Below are positions 1 to 8,800 of a stretch of DNA of 64,000 nt, one piece after another. Below the pieces are notes generated by a model that worked only from the letters and a program-made list of their open reading frames with translations, did no database searches and was not told where the DNA came from. Numbering within the stretch: the first letter of the stretch is position 1; each line of letters opens with the position of its first letter. A program made the translations under genes and the position numbers. This DNA is from Clostridium sp. SY8519 (lineage in GTDB: Bacteria > Bacillota > Clostridia > Lachnospirales > Lachnospiraceae): positions 1,922,501-1,986,500 of the forward strand of contig NC_015737.1 of assembly GCF_000270305.1 (NCBI RefSeq), in the 5' to 3' direction.

Positions 1-247
1 AGTGATTCCGGCCAGTGTGGCAGGCGCGGCGGTATCCGGCGGACTGGCTATGAAGTTCGGATGTACGCTGCAGGCTCCCCACGGCGGAATCTTCGTATTC
101 CCGGTAGTGGGTAATGTAGGCGGTTATCTGATCGCGCTGGCAGTCGGCTCCATCGTGGGCATGTTTGTACTGGCGGTTCTGAAGAAAAACAAGACAGCGG
201 AAGAAATGGAAGCCGCCGGTACGGCAGCAGGACTGAAACTGGAGTAG
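1..247 (+). CDS. PTS fructose-type permease, EIIC C-terminal end (partial)
   Basis: The gene enters the window from the left and only about the last 81 residues are present. They are hydrophobic and glycine-rich (GGLAMKFGCTLQAPHGGIFV, then a membrane helix around VGGYLIALAVGSIVGMFVL) and end in a charged tail, as in the C-terminus of fructose/mannitol-type EIIC domains. The protein would import and phosphorylate a sugar, probably fructose, using phosphate delivered by HPr. The direct downstream neighbours ptsH and ptsI encode exactly those phosphate carriers, which supports a PTS operon. Domain order (EIIA/EIIB fusion or not) cannot be seen because the 5' part is missing. Confidence 0.8.
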   Translation, partial: VIPASVAGAAVSGGLAMKFGCTLQAPHGGIFVFPVVGNVGGYLIALAVGSIVGMFVLAVLKKNKTAEEMEAAGTAAGLKLE

Positions 248-316
248 TCCGCGGCACTTTTTATAAATTGCAGTAGACGTGGTTTTCCGTGTGATGATAA
301 AATAAAAGCAGGACAG

Positions 317-346
317 CCGGCGGAGGGATCCGTATCCATCCGCCGG
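317..346 (+). other. Strong inverted repeat between PTS permease gene and ptsH
   Basis: CCGGCGGA (317-324) pairs perfectly with TCCGCCGG (339-346), and GGAT/ATCC extends the stem inward to a small loop. No T-run follows, so it is not a standard terminator. It may be an mRNA processing or stabilising hairpin that sets ptsHI expression apart from the permease gene; that role is inference. Confidence 0.5.
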
Positions 347-379
347 ACTGCATACAGAGAATGAAATGGAGGAATCATT

Positions 380-646
380 ATGGTATCACAGAAAGTTACA
401 TTAACAAACAGTCAGGGTCTTCATATGCGTCCGGCAAAGGAATTTTCCGCCGCAATGAGCAAATTTGCCAGCGATGTGACCATTGATTTTAACGGGAAAA
501 ACATCAATGCCAAAAGCATTATGAATCTGATGGCTGCCTGCATCAAAGTCGGCAGCGAGATCGAAATCAAGTGTGACGGCGCGGATGAAGCCGAAGCGCT
601 GGCCAAGGCTGTTGAACTGGTGGAAAGCGGATTCGGCGAAGAGTAA
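380..646 (+). CDS. ptsH: Phosphocarrier protein HPr
   Basis: HPr carries phosphate from Enzyme I to the EIIA domains of sugar permeases in the cytoplasm. The 88-residue length is normal. The active-site His15 lies in SQGLHMRPA and the regulatory Ser46 lies in NAKSIMNLM, so it should be both a phosphotransfer protein and an HPrK/CcpA-type catabolite-control cofactor, as known in Firmicutes. It starts at ATG 380 after GGAGG with good spacing. ptsI begins 14 bases downstream, so the two are cotranscribed. Confidence 0.97.
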   Translation: MVSQKVTLTNSQGLHMRPAKEFSAAMSKFASDVTIDFNGKNINAKSIMNLMAACIKVGSEIEIKCDGADEAEALAKAVELVESGFGEE

Positions 647-660
647 GACGGAGAAAGACT

Positions 661-2361
661 ATGATTCTGAAGGGAACAGCAGCATCTGCCGGTATCGGTA
701 TCGGCAAGGTGTATATCGTATCGAATGATCTGCCGGATTATTCCGGCGTGCAGGCCGGTTCGCCGGAAGAAGAGAAACAGCGGCTTACAGATGCCATCGC
801 GCAGTTTCGCAGCATGACGGAAGAGATGGCGGAAAAAACCAGAATCCATGTGGGCGAGAAGGAAGCAGGCATTCTGGAAGGCCAGCTGGAGATGATCGCG
901 GATCCGATGATGGAAGAGCAGATGCAGGATGCGATTGCCGGCGGCAGCAGCGCGGAAGCGGCAGCAGCGCAGGTACTGGAATTCTTTGCGTCGATGATGC
1001 GGGATACCGGGGACGAGATGATGATGCAGCGGGCCAGCGACATCGGCGATATGGAGAACCGGATCTTAAAGATCCTGATGGGCATCGAGCAGATTTCCCT
1101 GTCGGATCTGACAGAGCCTACGGTATTGGTGGCGAAGGATTTCACCCCTTCCATGACCGTCGGCATAAACAAAGACATGGTTGCCGGGATTCTGACGGAA
1201 ACCGGCGGATTTACCAGCCATACCGCGATTCTTGCCCGGCAGATGGGACTTCCGGCAATTCTGGGAATTCCGGGAGTGACAGAGGCTATGGCGGATGCGC
1301 AGACTGCGGCGGTGGACGGCCGCAGCGGAAAAGTGGAAACGGATCCGGCAGGAGAAGCGCTGGCGGAATGGGAAGAAAAGCTTTCTGCCTGGAAAGAAGA
1401 ACTGGAGCTTCTGGCCCAGTACAAAGAGAAAGACACGGTTGACGCGGACGGCAGAACCTATGCCCTGTATGCCAATATCGGAAGCCCGGAAGAGGCCCGG
1501 ATGGCAGCAACCTACTCCGCGGAAGGCATCGGACTGTTTCGAAGCGAATTCCTGTTTATGGACCGGACGGAACTGCCCACCGAAGAAGAGCAGTACGAAG
1601 CATACAAGAAAGCTTCCGATGCCATGCGCGGCAGGGAAGTGATTATCCGTACCCTGGATGTGGGCGGGGACAAGGAAATCTCCTACCTGAATCTTCCGAA
1701 GGAAGAAAATCCCTTCCTGGGATATCGGGCGATTCGTTTTTGCTTAGACCGGGAGGAAATGTACCGCACCCAGCTGCGCGCGCTGCTGCGGGCAGGAGCA
1801 GAAAATAAAAACATCAAGATTATGGTGCCGCTGGTGACCTGTGTGGAGGAAATCCGCAGAGTGAAGGAACTGACGGAAGCCTGCAAGGCAGAGCTGGAAG
1901 CCGAAGGCCTTGCCTACGACAAAGACATTGCGGTAGGCATTATGACAGAAACGGCAGCTTCCGCGCAGATTGCGGATCTGCTGGCCAAAGAGGCGGACTT
2001 TTTCAGTATCGGCACCAATGACCTGATTCAGTACATCATGGCCTGCGACCGGGGAAATACGCAGATCGCGTCCCTGTACTCTCCGTTCCAGCCGGCAGTG
2101 CTCCGGGCGATTCGCAGGATTATTCAGAGCGCGAAGGAAGCCGGGATTCCGGTCGGCATGTGCGGAGAAGCAGCAGCAGATCCCCATATGATTCCGCTGC
2201 TTATGACCTGGGGACTGGATGAATTTTCCGTTGGCGTGGGATCGGTGCTTTCTGTCCGGGCCCGGATCGCGGGCATCCATTCCGCGGAAGCGAAGGAGCT
2301 GACGGACCGCGTGATGCAGGCGGCTACCCTTGCGGAAGTCCGGGACATCCTGGGCATCTGA
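661..2361 (+). CDS. ptsI: PTS Enzyme I (phosphoenolpyruvate-protein phosphotransferase)
   Basis: Enzyme I takes phosphate from PEP and passes it to HPr, the first step of all PTS sugar uptake. The 566 residues match the usual 570 or so. The N-terminal HPr-binding and swivel domain contains the phosphorylated His187 in GGFTSHTAILARQMG. The C-terminal PEP-binding barrel shows GLFRSEFLFM, the dimer/PEP signature DFFSIGTNDLIQY and the catalytic cysteine motif GMCGEAA near residues 500-506. It follows ptsH closely, and a terminator lies just after it, so this is the end of the PTS operon. Confidence 0.97.
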   Translation: MILKGTAASAGIGIGKVYIVSNDLPDYSGVQAGSPEEEKQRLTDAIAQFRSMTEEMAEKTRIHVGEKEAGILEGQLEMIADPMMEEQMQDAIAGGSSAEAAAAQVLEFFASMMRDTGDEMMMQRASDIGDMENRILKILMGIEQISLSDLTEPTVLVAKDFTPSMTVGINKDMVAGILTETGGFTSHTAILARQMGLPAILGIPGVTEAMADAQTAAVDGRSGKVETDPAGEALAEWEEKLSAWKEELELLAQYKEKDTVDADGRTYALYANIGSPEEARMAATYSAEGIGLFRSEFLFMDRTELPTEEEQYEAYKKASDAMRGREVIIRTLDVGGDKEISYLNLPKEENPFLGYRAIRFCLDREEMYRTQLRALLRAGAENKNIKIMVPLVTCVEEIRRVKELTEACKAELEAEGLAYDKDIAVGIMTETAASAQIADLLAKEADFFSIGTNDLIQYIMACDRGNTQIASLYSPFQPAVLRAIRRIIQSAKEAGIPVGMCGEAAADPHMIPLLMTWGLDEFSVGVGSVLSVRARIAGIHSAEAKELTDRVMQAATLAEVRDILGI

Positions 2362-2413
2362 CAGAACAGAAAATCCGCCGAAACAGAGGATCTGCGGATA
2401 CAGACGCAACGAA

Positions 2414-2447
2414 GAAGCTGTCACTGTGGTGGCAGCTTCTCCTTTTT
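2414..2447 (+). terminator. Intrinsic terminator after ptsI
   Basis: GAAGCTGTCAC (2414-2424) pairs with GTGGCAGCTTC (2429-2439) with one G-U pair and a 4-base loop. A T-rich tail (TCCTTTTT) follows. It sits about 50 bases after the ptsI stop and closes the PTS operon. Confidence 0.8.
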
Positions 2448-2468
2448 ACCCGATTTTTAAATTCACTC

Positions 2469-2497
2469 TGTTAAAACCCGCGGTTTGTTGCTATAAT
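2469..2497 (+). promoter_or_regulatory. Probable promoter of the CorA-type gene
   Basis: A perfect -10 box TATAAT stands at 2492-2497. The -35 position 17 bases upstream is only TGTTAA, so the -35 match is weak. It lies between the ptsI terminator and the next start codon, where a promoter is expected. Confidence 0.5.
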
Positions 2498-2546
2498 TAA
2501 ATCTGATTTTGGGCAAAACCGCCCCGGAAAGGCAGGTGCATGGCAT

Positions 2547-3479
2547 ATGATGAATATTTACATGACAGATGACCGGATACTGCATGAACTGGAAGAGTCC
2601 CAGCCGGGCGCGTGGATTATGCTGACGAATCCCACCGTGGAGGAACTGCAGACTGTCGCCATGAATTACGGGATCGATATTGCCGATGTGCGTGCCGCCC
2701 TGGATGACGAGGAGAGTTCCCGTATCGATCTGGAGGACGGATATACCCTGATCCTGGTGGATATTCCCACTGCGGAGATCCGCCACGAATCCCGCAGTTA
2801 TACCACCATTCCTCTGGGCATCCTTCTGACCGGCAACAATATCATCACGGTATGCACCGAGGAGACCCCGATTCTGCAGCATTTTATCGAGCGGAGAGTC
2901 CGGGAATTTTCCACCAAGAAAAAGATGCGCTTTGTCTATCAGATCCTGTTCCGGACAGCAGCCTCCTACCAGAGCGCGCTGCGGATCATTGATAAGAAAC
3001 GCACGGAGATCGAGGAAGACGTGGGACAGAAGACAGATGACAAGGATCTGATCGAACTGCACGAACTGGAGTCCACCCTGGTATACTTTGCCACATCCCT
3101 GCGGGCCAACGGTGTGGTGCTGGACCGCCTTTCCCGCTACAAGCGTCTGGAGCAGTTTCCGGAAGACATGGAACTGCTGGAAGATGTCATTGTGGAAAAC
3201 AGGCAGGCGGTGGAGATGACCAGTATCTACCGGGATATTCTGAACGGAACCCGGGAACTGATGTCCTCCCTGATGGACAACCGGCTGAATAATGTCATGA
3301 AATATCTGACTTCCCTGACGATTGTGCTGGCCATCCCGACGATTATCTCCGGACTCTTCGGAATGAATGTGCCGATTCCCATGGAAAAGTCCGTATTCGG
3401 ATTCCTGGCGATCTGTGTGGGAACCTTCGTGATCTGTATTGTGGTCATGGGTGTTCTGCGCAGAAAGCGGATGCTGTAG
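2547..3479 (+). CDS. corA: CorA-family divalent metal transporter
   Basis: This is a 310-residue CorA-type magnesium/cobalt channel protein of the inner membrane. The N-terminal two thirds are the acidic cytoplasmic domain. The C-terminal end has the two family membrane helices, roughly 253-271 and 285-304, with the GMN selectivity signature at residues 272-274 (GLFGMNVP), followed by a short basic tail (RRKRML). It has its own promoter and is followed by a terminator, so it appears monocistronic. Metal preference cannot be read from sequence; Mg2+ is the family default. Confidence 0.92.
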   Translation: MMNIYMTDDRILHELEESQPGAWIMLTNPTVEELQTVAMNYGIDIADVRAALDDEESSRIDLEDGYTLILVDIPTAEIRHESRSYTTIPLGILLTGNNIITVCTEETPILQHFIERRVREFSTKKKMRFVYQILFRTAASYQSALRIIDKKRTEIEEDVGQKTDDKDLIELHELESTLVYFATSLRANGVVLDRLSRYKRLEQFPEDMELLEDVIVENRQAVEMTSIYRDILNGTRELMSSLMDNRLNNVMKYLTSLTIVLAIPTIISGLFGMNVPIPMEKSVFGFLAICVGTFVICIVVMGVLRRKRML

Positions 3480-3608
3480 GGACGCTTCGGATCCGCTGCC
3501 CTGCGGAGCAGACGGCCGGCGGCAGGGACGATTACTCTCAATTCCCGGTGACAATAAGGGGATTCATGAAAAACCGCACTTAATTCACAAAAAATGACAT
3601 TTTACAGA

Positions 3609-3667
3609 GAAACTGTTTGTGGAATAATATCTTACAGAAAGATACGATCACAGACGGTTTCTTTTTT
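3609..3667 (+). terminator. Two-tier hairpin with T-run (terminator or attenuator)
   Basis: Thirteen bases at 3609-3621 pair fully with 3649-3661 if two G-U pairs are allowed. An inner TATCTT/AAGATA hairpin sits in the loop, and six T residues follow at 3662-3667. It is 130 bases after the CorA gene stop and 64 bases before the next start. It can end the CorA transcript or attenuate the dehydrogenase gene. Confidence 0.65.
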
Positions 3668-3730
3668 GCTTTCCCGGATTCCGCCCGTGACAGGTTGCAG
3701 GTATTCCATCAGTGAAAAGGAGGGTTTTTC

Positions 3731-4786
3731 ATGAAAACAATTTTCGCGGAAGCACAGGCAGACGGAACCGTCGCATTAAAAGAAAAAGAACTTCCGGATC
3801 CCGACAGAGGAGAGGTTTTATTAAAGGCAAAATACAGCGCAATGAGCCCGGGAACGGAATGCGGGCTGCTGCATAACGCGATTGTGCCTCTTCCCACCAG
3901 CATCGGCTATGCCATGGCGGCAGAAGTCATTGCGGTGGGAGAAGGCGTGGAAGAGCTGAAAGTCGGCGATCACGTGGTATCCACGGTAGAACACGCGCAG
4001 TATGTGATCACATCGGAATTAAACTGCACGCTCTGTCCGGAAGGCGTGGACCTGAAACAGGCCGCTTTCTGGAACCTGGGACACACAGGCATGTACGCGC
4101 TGCGCCGTTCCGGTCTGGAGATGGGCGAACCGGCAGTTGTGCTCGGACAGGGCTTCGTGGGAGCCATCACAGCCCAGTGTGCCCGCCTGGCAGGCGCATG
4201 CCCGGTAATTGTCACCGATCTGGATGATACCCGCCTGGCTGCGGCAAAGACCATGGGCGTGGATGTTGCCATCAATTCCAAAGAAGATCCGGATGGACTG
4301 GAAAAGGCAGTGGAAGCTTTGAACCGCGGCGGTGCACCGGTGATTTTTGAAGCCACCGGCGCGAGAGGACCGCTGATGCAGGCAGCAGAGCTGGTTTCCG
4401 AACGGGGCCGGATTGTCATGATCTCCCAGGTACACGGACAGGCGATGCCGCCCATTGATGATCCCATTATGCAGAAGGGCGCCAGCCTCATCGGAACTTA
4501 TGTCAATTCCAAACCATACAAATTAAAACGGGCAGATCTGCTGATTGAGGGCGCATGGCCGCCGGTCATGGGCAAAAAGCTGAACCGCTATGTCAACGCG
4601 GACTGCTGGACTTCCGATGAAGATATTAAGGTATTTCTCAATATGATCAAATACGGCAAACTGGATATTACGCCGCTGATCAGCCATACCTTCAAGTATA
4701 CAGAAATACCGGAAGCATATGCTAATCATGTATTCCCTGAGGTTGACCCGTCGGTAACCGGCGGACTGATCGACTGGGAAGATTAG
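3731..4786 (+). CDS. MDR-superfamily alcohol dehydrogenase-like oxidoreductase
   Basis: The 351-residue protein has the GroES-like N-terminal domain and the Rossmann NAD(P)-binding domain of zinc-type alcohol/threonine dehydrogenases (GQGFVGAITAQCARLAG near residue 139, then an acidic VTDLDD end of the second strand that suggests NAD over NADP). The usual catalytic zinc motif around residue 38 reads YSAMSPGTE, with no cysteine, and the four-cysteine structural zinc lobe is absent. It therefore resembles the zinc-less sugar or polyol dehydrogenase-like branch. The ATG at 3731 follows AAAAGGAGGG. It may be functionally tied to the MFS and beta-helix genes that follow, but a terminator separates them. 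Substrate unknown. Confidence 0.8.
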   Translation: MKTIFAEAQADGTVALKEKELPDPDRGEVLLKAKYSAMSPGTECGLLHNAIVPLPTSIGYAMAAEVIAVGEGVEELKVGDHVVSTVEHAQYVITSELNCTLCPEGVDLKQAAFWNLGHTGMYALRRSGLEMGEPAVVLGQGFVGAITAQCARLAGACPVIVTDLDDTRLAAAKTMGVDVAINSKEDPDGLEKAVEALNRGGAPVIFEATGARGPLMQAAELVSERGRIVMISQVHGQAMPPIDDPIMQKGASLIGTYVNSKPYKLKRADLLIEGAWPPVMGKKLNRYVNADCWTSDEDIKVFLNMIKYGKLDITPLISHTFKYTEIPEAYANHVFPEVDPSVTGGLIDWED

Positions 4787-4849
4787 AAGATACAATTCAG
4801 TAAGCAGCAGAACATACCCTTAACCTCTTGCTGCCATACCTCTTGAAAG

Positions 4850-4896
4850 GCGGAACTGCGTCCCTGTGCAGACAGCGGGCGCAGTCCCGCTTTTTT
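4850..4896 (+). terminator. Intrinsic terminator after the MDR dehydrogenase
   Basis: A 14-base arm at 4850-4863 pairs with 4877-4890 with one mismatch and one G-U pair, followed by TTTTTT. The rest of the 336-base gap up to the next gene (4897-5122) is AT-rich and holds a candidate promoter but no coding signal. Confidence 0.8.
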
Positions 4897-5031
4897 CGCT
4901 TTCTTGTGTCGGCCCACGGGTGGGGGGACCGCTGAAGCCATTGAAAACACTGGCTTTCGACAAAATATAAACAAAGTATGAAATTACGAAACAAACCATA
5001 AAAAACCATACTTTTTTCTAAAAAAGTTGCG

Positions 5032-5060
5032 TTGTATGGGCCTTTGCATTCTGCCATAAT
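5032..5060 (+). promoter_or_regulatory. Candidate sigma-A promoter of the MFS gene
   Basis: TTGTAT (5032-5037) and CATAAT (5055-5060) are 17 bases apart, about 60 bases before the MFS start codon. Each box has one or two mismatches to consensus. Confidence 0.45.
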
Positions 5061-5122
5061 TCAAGTATCAAAACACAGAACGAACCGCACCGGATGCGGG
5101 GAGTATGAAAGGAGAGAGTGTT

Positions 5123-6460
5123 ATGGCACAAGAAAATACACACAGCGGCAAATTCCTTGCCCGGGCGATCCTGATCTGTATTTTAGGCATTTTGTTTATG
5201 TTCTTTTATTCAGGGTTGCAGAATGATCAGATCAACATCATTCAGACCTTCAGCGGATGGACAAATGTCCAGACGCAGCTGCCGATGACGGTAGGCAACT
5301 TTGTCTGCATCATCCTCACATTTGTTTACGGTACGTTATTCATTAAGTTCGGCTTAAGAAAGACCATGATCCCGATTATGATTATCTGCGCGGTAGGATG
5401 CGTGGGAATCGCGGCAGCCAACGGCATTGCCCGGGGCTCCATGATCGGCAGCGGCCAGAATGTAAACGGCAACTACGGCCTGTTCTTTGTGGCACTGTTT
5501 GTTGTACGGTGCGCATGTATGATCCTCCAGATGGGTGGATTCATGCTGGTGGCAAACTGGTTCATCCGGTACCGCGGACAGATCATGGGTGTCATTACCA
5601 TGGGATCTCCCCTGTTCTCCATCATCGGAACCGGCGTAATGACCACAGCGATCTCCAAACATTTTAACGGAGATTACCGGATGTTCTACGTGATCATCGC
5701 GATCCTGATCTGCATCATCGCCCTGATCCTGGGCGTAGGCCTGAAAGATACTCCTGAGGAATGCGGCCTCCATCCGGACGGCGCGGATCACGCACCGAAG
5801 TCCGAGGCGGAAGAGGAAACCAAACTGACCGTCAGAGACGTATTATCCTCCAAAATCGGCTGGCAGCTGATCATTTCCTTTGGCGCGTTCCAGTTTATCA
5901 TCAATGCCTGCATGGGATCCATGGCAGCCCGCTACATGTCCCTGGGCGCCAGCGCCGGTGATCCTTCTGTATGGCTGACAGCGGTAAAATTCCTGTCCAT
6001 CGGCGCGGCTCTTGGTATCCCGATGTCCTATGTATTCGGAATTCTGGATGACAAGATCGGTTCCATCAAAGCTTCCATCATCCTGGGCCTGACCGAACTG
6101 ATTCCGGTCATCGGCCTGATGCTTCAGCCCCAGGGCGGCAACGTTCCGCTGATGCTGGTATGGGGAATCGGCGTAGCCTGCATGACCGGCGGTGTACCGA
6201 CCATGCATCCCTGCATCACCGCATACTGCTACGGCCGTCGTGAATATCAGTCCGCCAACAGAATTATCATGGCGATCCAGCTGATTCCTTCAGCAGTAGC
6301 CGCTATGATGATGACCATGTTCATCCAGGCGGGCAAAGCGCAGATCGGTTATATCGTTCTCATCGTTATCATCATCATCGGCATCGTTACCATGATTACC
6401 ATGAGAAATGTAAAAGACGCAAACGCTGCAGACCGTATGTACGCGAAAGAACAGAAATAA
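5123..6460 (+). CDS. MFS transporter
   Basis: This 445-residue integral membrane protein has about twelve hydrophobic helices and the layout of a major facilitator: a first helix after a short polar N-terminus (ARAILICILGILFMFFYSGL), paired six-helix halves and a charged central loop near residues 210-235 (PDGADHAPKSEAEEETK). I place the start at 5123 (MAQENTH) because GAAAGGAGAG precedes it at normal spacing, not at the in-frame ATG 5105. The substrate is not evident; an organic-acid or aromatic-acid type carrier is possible. The beta-helix gene downstream shares its orientation and may form one unit with it. Confidence 0.85.
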   Translation: MAQENTHSGKFLARAILICILGILFMFFYSGLQNDQINIIQTFSGWTNVQTQLPMTVGNFVCIILTFVYGTLFIKFGLRKTMIPIMIICAVGCVGIAAANGIARGSMIGSGQNVNGNYGLFFVALFVVRCACMILQMGGFMLVANWFIRYRGQIMGVITMGSPLFSIIGTGVMTTAISKHFNGDYRMFYVIIAILICIIALILGVGLKDTPEECGLHPDGADHAPKSEAEEETKLTVRDVLSSKIGWQLIISFGAFQFIINACMGSMAARYMSLGASAGDPSVWLTAVKFLSIGAALGIPMSYVFGILDDKIGSIKASIILGLTELIPVIGLMLQPQGGNVPLMLVWGIGVACMTGGVPTMHPCITAYCYGRREYQSANRIIMAIQLIPSAVAAMMMTMFIQAGKAQIGYIVLIVIIIIGIVTMITMRNVKDANAADRMYAKEQK

Positions 6461-6486
6461 CAGAAACAACAGAAACAATAGAACGC

Positions 6487-6549
6487 ATGACTGCCGGGAC
6501 TCCGGCGTCAGCAAGCAAGGAATGACTTCTGCCCAGGCAGGAGTCATTC
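6487..6549 (+). terminator. Two tandem hairpins after the MFS gene
   Basis: A first hairpin at 6487-6510 has GCCGG/CCGGC as its core. A second at 6520-6549 pairs 13 bases (GAATGACTTCTGC with GCAGGAGTCATTC, one G-U) around a CCAG loop. The tail is only moderately T-rich (TTAGATTAAA), so termination may be partial, letting some transcript reach the beta-helix gene. Confidence 0.5.
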
Positions 6550-6681
6550 TTAGATTAAAGGAAAACCTAGAATGTTTCTAGGGAATAGACTGCAGAGCTG
6601 CGGCCCGGAAAAGAGACGGGCCGTGGAAGTGCCCGGCTGCCGAAAACAGCGGCAGCCAGGGCGGAAAAAGGAGGTTTTACT

Positions 6682-8088
6682 ATGGAATTACAGAAAATCA
6701 AGGGTGTGGCAAAAGAGCATCCGGCACGCAGAATCTGCAAGAATCTGGCAACAATGGCAGAGATTATCACCAATGTCAATGCGATTCTCAACCCTGACGG
6801 ACCGACCATCAACTGGTTTGCGCCGGCAGAAGACGCGGTGGCGGCTGTGCATATCAAGGACGGGGTCTATGAGGAGTCCAGTTCCAATCCGGAAGTGGTG
6901 TATGGCGGGGAAGTCTCCGACCATCTGGTGAAAGACCTGAAAGTTGTGGCCTATGAAGGCACCCAGGGCGCGGTCTACGCAGAAGGCGCAGGCACAGATG
7001 TCACAGTAGATACCGCATATATCAGCCTGCAGGGAGACGGGGAAGGCATCGGCGGTCCCGCCAGCGGCGCCGCGGCAAAATACAACGCGAAGCTGACCAT
7101 CCGCAACGCGGTGATTGATACCATGGGACGGACCCGCTACGCGACGGCTGCGGAAGAAGGATCCGTGCTGAAAGTCTATGATTCCGTGATCTGGTCCCAT
7201 GGAATCCCCTATGGGGAAGGGATCGAACGCCCCACCGCGCTGATGTCCGCACCGCCGGCAGCCCTGGAGATGGACGGAAATACGAGAACACACTGTACCA
7301 TGTCCAATTCCTCCAGTTATTTTTATAACACCAAGATTATCTGCGACGGCTGGGCCGCTCTCTCCACCGAGTCGTCGGAAGGCTATGTGTATCTGGAGGC
7401 CAATGACTGCGATATTATCTGTACGAAAAACGGATACGGCGCGTATGCGGACCCTGGCTGCCATGATTATTTCAACAACTGCCACTTTGACATGGCCCGC
7501 ATGGCTGCGATCCTGGCAGGAAACAGTGATATGACTTTCACCGACTGTGACAGCGACTGCGGCACTTACTTCTGCCTGAGCCACTGCGTCAACGGCTGGC
7601 CGGAAGAAACGGCGGATCTGACCGTTACCGGCGGAACGATTCACACAAAGAAAGAGGCCGTGCTGGTAAAACAGCACAATATCGTCATTGACCTGGCAGA
7701 CGTGGAGATGGAGTCCGACTGCGGAATCCTGGTGCATTCCATCTTAAATGACGATCCCTGCGCCACAAAGGCAGATGAACTCAGCTACGGAGTCAATGTG
7801 ATTATGACAGACATGGATGTCAAAGGGGATCTGATCCATGACGATACCACCCGCCAGATGTGGATATCCCTGACCTCCACCCAGTTAGAAGGCGCCATAC
7901 GGAATGCCAATCTGGTCATGGATGCCGGAAGCAAATGGACCGCTTCGGCAGATTCCAGTGTCACGATTATCGGCACACTGGATCCGGCCCAGATCGACGC
8001 GAAAGAAGGGGTAACCATTACAGCAGCGGGCGGAGAAACCGGAACCTATGAGCTGGCAAGCGGCGGAAAACTGATCGTTCAGGCATAA
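6682..8088 (+). CDS. Right-handed parallel beta-helix protein, cytosolic
   Basis: The 468-residue protein shows the turn-rich, beta-rich spacing of right-handed beta-helix folds: repeated short strands with Asn, Asp and Cys ladders (AKLTIRNAVIDT, VYLEANDCDIIC, YFNNCHFD, MTFTDCDSDC, ADLTVTGGTIHT, NVIMTDMDV). There is no signal peptide, anchor or sorting motif, which is unusual because most beta-helix lyases, hydrolases and adhesins are exported. At least ten cysteines also argue for a reducing cytosol. An AAAGGAGG site stands before ATG 6682. The MFS carrier upstream suggests that this is an intracellular enzyme acting on the imported compound. No catalytic family was recognised. Confidence 0.7.
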   Translation: MELQKIKGVAKEHPARRICKNLATMAEIITNVNAILNPDGPTINWFAPAEDAVAAVHIKDGVYEESSSNPEVVYGGEVSDHLVKDLKVVAYEGTQGAVYAEGAGTDVTVDTAYISLQGDGEGIGGPASGAAAKYNAKLTIRNAVIDTMGRTRYATAAEEGSVLKVYDSVIWSHGIPYGEGIERPTALMSAPPAALEMDGNTRTHCTMSNSSSYFYNTKIICDGWAALSTESSEGYVYLEANDCDIICTKNGYGAYADPGCHDYFNNCHFDMARMAAILAGNSDMTFTDCDSDCGTYFCLSHCVNGWPEETADLTVTGGTIHTKKEAVLVKQHNIVIDLADVEMESDCGILVHSILNDDPCATKADELSYGVNVIMTDMDVKGDLIHDDTTRQMWISLTSTQLEGAIRNANLVMDAGSKWTASADSSVTIIGTLDPAQIDAKEGVTITAAGGETGTYELASGGKLIVQA

Positions 8089-8141
8089 GGTGAAAGTATT
8101 TTAGAAAAAAAGGACATAATCTTCGGTTCTGCGCCGATGCG

Positions 8142-8169
8142 TTGAATTTGAAAAAATCGGAAGATATAA
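8142..8169 (+). promoter_or_regulatory. Sigma-A promoter of the VOC gene
   Basis: TTGAAT (8142-8147), a 16-base spacer and a perfect TATAAT (8164-8169) lie 76 bases before the start codon. Confidence 0.65.
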
Positions 8170-8244
8170 TGAATACAGCATCGGATATCTGCCGGCGCGC
8201 CGGGTGTCCGGTACACCGGCAGAAAAGAAAGAGAGGATACAGAT

Positions 8245-8655
8245 ATGACTTCTAATATAACCAAAGTTCTGCACACGGGCATCAGTGTCCGGGATATGGA
8301 TGAATCGGTTGCATGGTATGAGAAAAACCTGGGCTTTTCCCCTGTCAGTGATGATTACGCGCCGCCGCTGAGCGCGAGAATTGTGTTTCTCCGGCGGGAT
8401 GACCTGGATTACGAGCTGGAATTATTCCAGTATGATGATCCGAAACCGATTCCCTCGGAGCGCCTGATTCCGAATTCGGATCTGCAGACGATCGGAACGA
8501 AACATGTGGCATTTCTGGTGGACAATATGGAAGAGTTGAAGAAGGGCTTCCTGGAAAACGGCGTGGAAATTGTCCATGAAGTACATATGGGGACAGACTC
8601 TGTCATGTTTATCCATGACTGCAACGGGGTCCTGATTGAGTTTATTCAGAAATAA
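8245..8655 (+). CDS. VOC-family (glyoxalase/dioxygenase-like) protein
   Basis: The 136-residue protein has the paired beta-alpha-beta-beta-beta modules of the vicinal oxygen chelate superfamily. The first module opens VLHTGISVRDMDESVAWYEKNLGF, where the His is a typical metal ligand, and the second opens GTKHVAFLVDNMEELKKGF. It ends with DCNGVLIEFIQ, where the Glu is the expected last metal ligand. Candidates are a lactoylglutathione lyase-like, epimerase-like or dioxygenase-like enzyme. It has its own promoter and terminator. Confidence 0.85.
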   Translation: MTSNITKVLHTGISVRDMDESVAWYEKNLGFSPVSDDYAPPLSARIVFLRRDDLDYELELFQYDDPKPIPSERLIPNSDLQTIGTKHVAFLVDNMEELKKGFLENGVEIVHEVHMGTDSVMFIHDCNGVLIEFIQK

Positions 8656-8677
8656 TATCCTGAAAGTCAGGAGAATG

Positions 8678-8725
8678 CGGCAGGCTGCCGGTTCGCAGGG
8701 GCGGACTGGCAGTCTGCTGTTTTTT
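8678..8725 (+). terminator. Intrinsic terminator after the VOC gene
   Basis: CGGCAGGCTGCC (8678-8689) pairs over all 12 bases, with two G-U pairs, with GGCAGTCTGCTG (8708-8719). Six T residues follow. Confidence 0.8.
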
Positions 8726-8800
8726 ATAGTAGAATAAAAGCGATTCCTTTTTCACTGAGTACCATCGTTCGGATGATTTTAGAAACAGAAATTATAAAGC

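Noticed and set aside
2463..3554. 363-codon minus-strand frame opposite the CorA-type gene
   Set aside because: No family pattern; the plus-strand gene has the GMN motif and a promoter.
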